Below are positions 1 to 5,600 of a stretch of 7,490 nucleotides of DNA, one piece after another. The notes below the pieces were generated by a model. That model ran no database searches. It was not told the origin of the DNA and saw only the letters and a program-made list of their open reading frames with translations. A program made the position numbers and the translations under genes. The DNA lies in the NCBI GenBank assembly GCA_016845285.1, contig JAERSX010000339.1, positions 1 to 7,490 of the forward strand. Reading direction: 5' to 3'. Position 1 is the stretch's first letter. Each line of letters begins with the position of its first letter. The stretch comes from Deltaproteobacteria bacterium (lineage in GTDB: Bacteria; Myxococcota_A; UBA796; UBA2385).

Positions 1-139
1 TGGCGCCACCGGTGAAGCTGGCGAGCTTGCGGAGGTGTCTCCTGACCCGCTCCCGTGGAGGCAGGCTCGGGTCGAAGGGCTCGGCCTCGGGCAGGACCTC
101 GTTCATCAGGGTGTGCTCGGGCTGGTTCTCGATGCTCAT
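1..139 (-). CDS. Short hypothetical protein, N-terminal part only; possible peptide partner of the radical SAM gene
   Basis: The frame opens with ATG at 139 and is still open at the window edge after 46 codons. It begins MSIENQPEHTLMNEVLPEAE, continues with an acidic and proline-rich stretch (residues 13-28), then a basic segment (residues 29-38, RERVRRHLRK), and ends in the window with LASFTGGA. No family is recognised. It lies 42 nt downstream of the stop of the radical SAM gene on the same strand, so co-transcription is likely. The Shine-Dalgarno candidate is weak (GAGAG about 6 nt upstream). The acidic, leader-like N-terminus followed by a basic segment next to a radical SAM enzyme would fit a RiPP precursor, but it could equally be the start of an ordinary protein. 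Only the reading frame and the spacing are seen; the precursor role is a guess. Confidence 0.55.
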   Translation of the reverse strand, partial: MSIENQPEHTLMNEVLPEAEPFDPSLPPRERVRRHLRKLASFTGGA

Positions 140-181
140 GGTGGACTCTCGGGTAGAGGTGATGGGGCGCGGACGGGCGGC

Positions 182-1807
182 TCAGGTGGCCACACCGCGC
201 TGGAGGGAGGTGGCGACGAGGTCGCCCAGATCGGTCAGCGGTCGGCCCTGACCGGCGGCTCGCTGCAGGGTCTGGCCGAGGGCACGGGCACGGCCTCGGA
301 CCACGGCCTCGGTCGAGCGGAGCCCCGCACTGAGCTCGGCCACGAGCGCGGCATCGGAGCTGGGGGGAGCGCCAGAGTCCACGTGCTCGACGATGCGCTC
401 CAGGGCGTCGGCAGAGTCGTGGGCCAGGGTGCCGGAGAGAGCCTTGCCCTCGGCCAGCCATGCGGGGTCGAAGGCCGCCCGATGGAAGTGCCGGACCACC
501 TCGATGTCGAAGCGGGTCCCCATGAGGTGGTTCGCGAGGGCCCGGTCGCCGAAGTTGCGCTCTCGGAAGCAGGCCAGGGCGAGCTGCCAGACCCGGGAGA
601 CCTCGGGCGTGGCGAGGTCGTAGTCCCACTGCATCCAGTCGCCGCGGGCCCGGCCTTCGGCGCGCATGCGTCGGAGCAGGGGCGTGCCGGCGTACAGCTC
701 GGTGCGACCGAAGTTGAAGGGGAATTCGGCCGCGTGGCGGATGAAGGCCAGGTTGGTGCGCAGGCTCTCGAGGGTGGTGTCTGGATCGAACAGCAGCATG
801 TTGAAGCAGGTGTAGAGACCAAGCTCCTGCACCACCTCGATGGCCTCGTGGTTCTGACGGCTGCGGGCCCACCTGCCCAGGGTCTTCAGCCCCTGGTCGG
901 CGTCGGTCTCGATGCCCACGTAGACCCGGATGCACTGCAGGCGGTCGCGCAGGGCGGCGAAGACCTCGGGCTTGGCATCGTTGGGCCGAGCCTTGACCAC
1001 CGTGGCAAAGCGCGTCACCCCACGCTCTTGGAGCAGCTGGGCCAGGGTGTCGATACGCTCGAGGTTCCGGCGCGCGCTGGGCAGGAAGAAGTTGTCGTCG
1101 TGGAAGACGAAGATGTCGATGCCACGCTCGTCGTGCTGGGCGGCCATCTCGTCGGCCAGATCGACGAGAGGCCGCTCCCGGTAGCGCTTGCCGGGCAGGC
1201 TCTGCTCGTGCCAGGCGGCGATGCAGCAGAAGGTGCAGTTGGCGTAGCAGCCCCGGGTGCTCACCACGGGCGCGATGGGGTGGGCGAAGCAGGCCGCGGG
1301 CTCTCCACGGCGATCGGGCCAGGCCAGCCCGGCCAGGTCGGGCAGCGGGGCATCGCCCGTGCGGTAGGGCTTGCCCTCGGCGTCGCGCAGACAGAGGCCG
1401 CGCAGCTCGGACAGCGGGCGACCGGTGTCGAGGGCAGCCACGAGCTCCACGATGGTCTGCTCGGCCTCCTGTCGGACCACGCTGTCGAGCTCGGGGAAGT
1501 CGGTGATGAGCTCGTCACAGGTGAAGGTGGCGAAGTGGCCGCCCGTGGTGATGTGGCCCTCGTAGCCACCCTCACGCAGGGCCATGGCCAGGGCGAGGAA
1601 GTCCCGGGCCCGCCACTGGAAGGCCAGAGACAGCCCCACGAGCTCGGGTTCCTCACGGAGGATGGTGGCCGCCACGCCGGCGAGGGCCTCCGGCTGGTTG
1701 AAGGCCACGATGCGCACGGTGTGACCAACGCGGGTGAGCGCGCCTGCGAGGTAGCGCAGGCTCAGGTTCTCCTCGATCTCGGGACCGACGAGACAGACGG
1801 TGGACAT
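182..1807 (-). CDS. B12-binding-domain radical SAM protein
   Basis: The 541-aa product is a predicted cytoplasmic [4Fe-4S] radical S-adenosylmethionine enzyme. The cluster motif is RGCYANCTFC, with Cys187, Cys191 and Cys194 in CX3CX2C spacing. Residues 1-125 look like the Rossmann-type cobalamin-binding domain common in this superfamily: a first strand at TVCLVGPE, GLSLAFQ at 58-64, the motif TTGGHFATF at 87-95, and VRQEAEQTIVEL at 111-122, which matches the family's usual 'V-x-GEGE-x-T-x-x-EL' region. The DxHxxG cobalamin-ligand motif is not apparent, as in many members. The radical SAM barrel spans about 180-380 (FVFHDDNFF at 233-241, VYVGIETD at 295-302). Residues 400-541 form a helical, Ala/Arg-rich extension with no recognised domain. 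The start is supported by AGGAG 5 nt upstream (1813-1817). The substrate cannot be told from sequence; methyltransferases and RiPP-modifying enzymes share this architecture. A short gene follows 42 nt downstream. Confidence 0.9.
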   Translation of the reverse strand: MSTVCLVGPEIEENLSLRYLAGALTRVGHTVRIVAFNQPEALAGVAATILREEPELVGLSLAFQWRARDFLALAMALREGGYEGHITTGGHFATFTCDELITDFPELDSVVRQEAEQTIVELVAALDTGRPLSELRGLCLRDAEGKPYRTGDAPLPDLAGLAWPDRRGEPAACFAHPIAPVVSTRGCYANCTFCCIAAWHEQSLPGKRYRERPLVDLADEMAAQHDERGIDIFVFHDDNFFLPSARRNLERIDTLAQLLQERGVTRFATVVKARPNDAKPEVFAALRDRLQCIRVYVGIETDADQGLKTLGRWARSRQNHEAIEVVQELGLYTCFNMLLFDPDTTLESLRTNLAFIRHAAEFPFNFGRTELYAGTPLLRRMRAEGRARGDWMQWDYDLATPEVSRVWQLALACFRERNFGDRALANHLMGTRFDIEVVRHFHRAAFDPAWLAEGKALSGTLAHDSADALERIVEHVDSGAPPSSDAALVAELSAGLRSTEAVVRGRARALGQTLQRAAGQGRPLTDLGDLVATSLQRGVAT

Positions 1808-2140
1808 GCGATCTCCTGTGGCCGGCCCCGTGCGGTGGAGTGGGAGGCGGCTCGTCCGTGTCCATCATCTCCTACGTCGGGGCCCCACAGGTGTGACATC
1901 CGGACCTGGCCTCGATGAGGGAGCCGGGCGTGGCCGCACGGCAGGCCAGCCAAGGAGGACCGCTGCTTTCCCGAATTGCACCGACCCCGCTCCTTCACTG
2001 TGCAAATCTTGTGGAATTTGCACCACGACTGGCGCCCTACCTTTCTTTTGTCCAAGGGAGCAGCGAAAGCCACGGCCACGACCCAGAGGCCAGGGCTTGC
2101 AGCTCCCCAACGACGCACAACCCAAGGCAACGGAGCCAAC
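1808..2140. promoter_or_regulatory. Divergent intergenic region between the radical SAM gene and the small exported protein gene
   Basis: This 333-nt gap separates two divergently read starts and must hold both promoters. It contains the inverted repeat listed separately, the radical SAM ribosome binding site (AGGAG, 1813-1817) and the GGAG (2132-2135) of the small exported protein. A GC-rich imperfect hairpin lies at 1923-1942 (8-bp arms with one mismatch, loop TGGC) and has no T-tract. The stretch around 1971-2060 is less GC-rich than its surroundings, as expected for a promoter. I could not place a convincing -35/-10 pair for either gene. Open frames across it are short and look non-coding. 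Confidence 0.6.
2000..2023. promoter_or_regulatory. Perfect inverted repeat, probable operator
   Basis: The sequence is GTGCAAAT, 8 nt (CTTGTGGA), ATTTGCAC: two exact 8-bp arms. A third, related half-site, AATTGCACC, lies at 1974-1982 and differs from the right arm (AATTTGCACC, 2015-2024) by one missing T. The centre of the repeat is about 130 nt from the start at 2141 and about 205 nt from the start at 1807. Two-fold symmetry at this scale fits a dimeric helix-turn-helix regulator. No regulator gene is in the window, so the protein that binds is unknown. Confidence 0.5.
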
Positions 2141-2485
2141 ATGACCACCCTCGCCAAGTACATCCTCCCTCTCTGCGCCATCGTGACCATCGGAACCAGC
2201 TCAGGCGTGCTCTCCACGACCAGCGGCGCCGCCCACGCCAGCCCCCCGCAGACCGACGAAGAAAAGCGCGACGACGACTCCTACGAGGTCGAGGTCGTGC
2301 GCGAGACGAGCGACGGCGAGTACCGCGCCCTCGTGCAAAACGCCCACGGCTACGGCAACTACGCGACGGGCAGCACCGAGGAGGAGGCCGAGGAGAACGG
2401 CGAGAAGCTCGCCGACAAGTTCAACAGTGGAAACACCGACAAGTGCGTCGATCTCTGCTGGTTCATCCCAGCACTGTGCGACTGA
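2141..2485 (+). CDS. Small exported protein with a three-cysteine C-terminal tail
   Basis: The 114-aa product starts with a Sec-type signal peptide: Lys6, a hydrophobic core from about residue 7 to 20, and a likely cleavage site after AHA (residues 31-33). The mature part would be about 81 residues. Residues 37-62 are strongly charged, mostly acidic. Residues 64-94 read LVQNAHGYGNYATGSTEEEA and continue as an acidic helix to ADKF. The C-terminus is KCVDLCWFIPALCD, with Cys102, Cys106 and Cys113. An odd number of cysteines in an exported protein suggests a disulfide plus a free thiol, a dimer, or a modified cysteine. The ATG was chosen because GGAG lies 5 nt upstream and the signal peptide begins there; an upstream TTG at 1976 would add a non-conserved-looking Arg/His-rich extension across the operator. 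Cys12 lies in LPLC, which is a poor lipobox. The family is not recognised. It is convergent with the large effector gene, so an immunity role is possible but unsupported. Confidence 0.72.
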   Translation: MTTLAKYILPLCAIVTIGTSSGVLSTTSGAAHASPPQTDEEKRDDDSYEVEVVRETSDGEYRALVQNAHGYGNYATGSTEEEAEENGEKLADKFNSGNTDKCVDLCWFIPALCD

Positions 2486-2629
2486 GCCGGCGCGCCCTCG
2501 GGGCCCCCCGTCGAGCGACACCATCAGGGCATGCCAGCCCGCATCGAGGTCCGTGCGGGTCTGGGTGCGGGCTGCCGCAGGTCCGTGGTGCCCCCGTCAT
2601 CTCCAAGACACGTACAGTGGGCTGCTGAC
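2486..2629. other. Convergent intergenic spacer
   Basis: This 144-nt gap lies between two genes that read toward each other, so transcription should end here from both sides. An inverted repeat CCCGCA (2538-2543) and TGCGGG (2554-2559) with a 10-nt loop, and a GC block CGGGG-CC-CCCCG at 2499-2510, are the only structures seen. Neither is followed by a T-run, so no intrinsic terminator is claimed. Confidence 0.4.
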
Positions 2630-5600
2630 TCACTCGGGATGGTAGGTCAGCGGGAGCCACTCACCCGTCTTGGGGTTGAACTGGTAGACCACCTTCGCCG
2701 TCTTGAGCTTCTTGACCGGCTCGGCGATCTGGCCTTGCTTGCGGGCGTTGCCGCCATGGCCCACCTTCATGGCCTTGCCCTCGGGGCCCACCTTGGCCTT
2801 GTATCCGCCGCCAAATCCACGAGGACGGTCTGTGCTGACCCATACAGGGACTTTGTTTGGCTTGCCGTCAATCATCTCTGGGGTGTTGCCCTCGGCGAGC
2901 GTCCGGTCGAGCTCCACTCTTCCCTTGTCGAGCGCCTCCATCTCCTGGTCGGGACCATAGAACTTCGTGGAGAGTTCAGCGGGCTCTCCCTGTCCTCCAC
3001 CAGGCTTCCTGCCCGTCTCGACCCGCACCTTGTGCGCCTCCATCTTGGTCTTGTACCCGTGCTCCTTGTGGCCGTGCCCCCTTCCAGCCGCGTCGCGGTG
3101 CGTCTTTGTAAGGGGCTGGTCTACCTCTTCGAGATCCTCCTTGTTCTGGATGCGCTGCTCTTCGTCTGCAGCCTTCTTCGCCTTGTTGGCGCTCTCAGCC
3201 TTCGCCTGGTCCTCCGTCTTGTTCTTGCCTTTGTCTCGAGCCTTGGTCCTCTGGGTGGGGGTCGGTCGGGTTCGCGACCGATTCTGAGCCCTCTCCGCCC
3301 GTCCATAGGGATCGTCGAGATCTGCGACCTTCGTGTCCTTGGTGGTTCCAGTCGAAGCATCCTGCGTCTCGGGGGCGCCCTTGGAGGGGGTCCGTCCTGA
3401 TGACGCCTGCTCCGGACTGGCTGCAGGTTCGGGAGCCGCGCTCTTGGACTGCGAAGGCGCCTGAGCCGCTGGGCCGCCAGGTGGCGTACCGTCGAGCGCC
3501 CGACCGCCGCCAGCGCCCGCATCCGGCACCAGGCCCTGAGGCTGCTCCAGGCTGATCTTCCTCACGACTCCCGGGCCATCACATCCCCAGAGGGAGCCCT
3601 TCCAGGGCACCTCCCCCTCCGCACGCATGACGGCTTCCGCTCGGTAGATCGGAAGATCCTGCTCCCCGAGGAAGGAGCCCACGCGGGTGGGCTGCTCGAT
3701 CTCGAAGGTGATCCGGGGGTTGCCCGAGCCAGGCACGAAATTTCCGATCCTGCCCGCTCCCAGGTACTCATAGGGGGTCAAGACATGGTGGCTGGGCAAC
3801 CCACCGTCCGCACAGAAGACGACATCGGAACCCGATGGGAACAGATGGATCTGGTTGTCACGCATCCCGCCACCGCCAGCCAGGACGTCATCGAGGGACA
3901 CCTCACCTGGGACACCATCGGCGTTGAGGAGCCGGTTGGCGGTCGGGCCCGTATCGACAACGGGATGGGAGTGCGCCACTGGAACCACGTCCAGGTGGTT
4001 CCAGTCGACCTGGCTCTGCGACCCGCGGATGACCACGAATTCGCCATCGGGTCCCGGCAAGCGCCCGAGGCCCCACTCGTGGCTGTTGGTGAGATAGCCT
4101 TCGGGCAGCTTGGAGACACCGAGCTCTTCGAGCGCCCCGGCGTCACCACTCCGGAGGCGGCTCATGATCTCCATGGCCTCATCCTGTGAGGCGATGGGCC
4201 GACCAACCGGAACGTTCACGCTGCTGGCACTCGCGATCTGATCTCCATTCCGGATCGCCTGGGGCAGGGGGTCTCCGCTGGCTTGCGCAGGCGAGTCACC
4301 GGCGGTCTTGGGAGAGGCCGATGGGCCCGTCTCTGCCTGGGTGTTCGGAGTGTCTGACTTGGCTCCTCCAGGTGTCCCTGCGCCAGGGGCAGGAGCATCG
4401 ATCTTGGCGGCATCGCTGGCGCCGCTGGCTGCGTCGGTCCCTGCTGTCGCTCCCACCTTCGCCATCCGTCCCATCTTGACGAGCTCGAAGCCGGAAATTC
4501 CAAAGTCGACAACGGAGACCACGCCGGAGATGATCGCCATGGTGTATGCAAACTTCGCCTTTTCCTTGTCGTCCTCGGTCACGATCTGGTTCTTGCCTAC
4601 GCTCGCCTGTGAGGCCTTCCACGTGTCTTGTGCGCCTTCGATGTCATAGATCGCGGTGCCCAGACCGGTCAGGCCACCCAACGCACCGAGCACAACGGCC
4701 CAACCAGCTGTTGCGACGATGGCACCGAGGCCGAGGCCAATTCCTGCAAACAAGCCGCCAAACTGGATGATCTTTTCGGTTCTCTCCTCGCCAGCCAACC
4801 AATTGTTGACGTGCTCGCCCAGCGAGCCCTTACCTCCATCCCCGCTCTCTCCGATTCCGAGGTCTTTCTTCGCATCGTTGATGACCTCACCCATCGCGGT
4901 CACGGCGAGATCATCGACATGGATCATCTGCAGGGCATCGGTGAACGCGACCTGCATGGCCTCAAAGCCACTCTGCATTCGCTCAGCCATGTCGGCATTG
5001 GACACGTCGTCGTTCACGTTCGACACGTCCAAAGCGCCCACCTCCGGGTGTTCCCTGAGCAGCAGTCTGCGGGCATCTCTAAATGCGATCGCCTTGGGCT
5101 TCTCGATCTCAAGCACCTCGATCAGAGGGGCATCTTCGCTCGGATCCATCACCTCGAGGTTGGCGCCGCGCTCTCTACATGCGTCTACAAAGTCAGGGTT
5201 GTCTCGAAGATAAGCTCGACCGGTGAGCAGCCCCTCCAACTTCAAGATCTTGGATTCCGCGTTGTGTTGTTCTACTGAGAGGCTGTGTGCCAGGGAGGCA
5301 AGGTGTCGCATCTGCTGCCACTTGGATTCTTCTTCGGGACCACTCTCAGAATCCTGCTCGGCGCTGGGTGACGCATACTTGGCCGCCAGCTCCGTCATCT
5401 GCCTTTGACTGTTGTGGATGTTCTGGATGGCCTTCGCCCTGACCAACGTCTTGAACAGAGCAACGCTGCCGTCTTCACCCAGGTCGGGGAGCTCGCCGTT
5501 GCGTGCCCGCTCTGTGATGTCATCGAAACCACCCGCCTCGGGCGTCTGGGTGGCACCCTTTTCGACTCCCCAGTACACGTCGGCGTCCTCCGGTTCGCAG

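Noticed and set aside
35..1918. 627-codon open frame on the plus strand
   Set aside because: It is antisense to the radical SAM gene, which has an intact CX3CX2C motif, B12-domain signatures and a strong AGGAG. The translation is Gly/Val/Leu/His-rich with no recognisable motif, as expected for the complement of GC-rich coding DNA.
1976..2140. Upstream TTG start extending the small exported protein by 55 residues
   Set aside because: It would bury the signal peptide inside the protein, starts within the cluster of operator half-sites and has no Shine-Dalgarno sequence; ATG at 2141 has GGAG at the right spacing.
2201..2524. 107-codon minus-strand frame that could be read as an immunity gene downstream of the effector
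   Set aside because: It is fully antisense to the small exported protein gene, whose signal peptide and ribosome binding site are convincing. Its Val/Leu/Gly-rich hydrophobic composition is a by-product of acidic codons (GAG, GAC) on the other strand.
2499..2559. GC-rich hairpins as a bidirectional terminator
   Set aside because: The stems are short (5-6 bp), one has only a 2-nt loop, and no T-run follows on either strand.
2531..3400. 289-codon open frame on the plus strand
   Set aside because: It is antisense to the C-terminal part of the large effector gene, is leucine/arginine-rich without domain signatures, and has no good ribosome binding site.
3341..4008. 15-bp direct repeat GGTGGTTCCAGTCGA at 3341-3355 and 3994-4008
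   Set aside because: The two copies are read in different frames (coding STGTT and VDWNH) and there is no further copy or flanking similarity, so coincidence is the simplest explanation.
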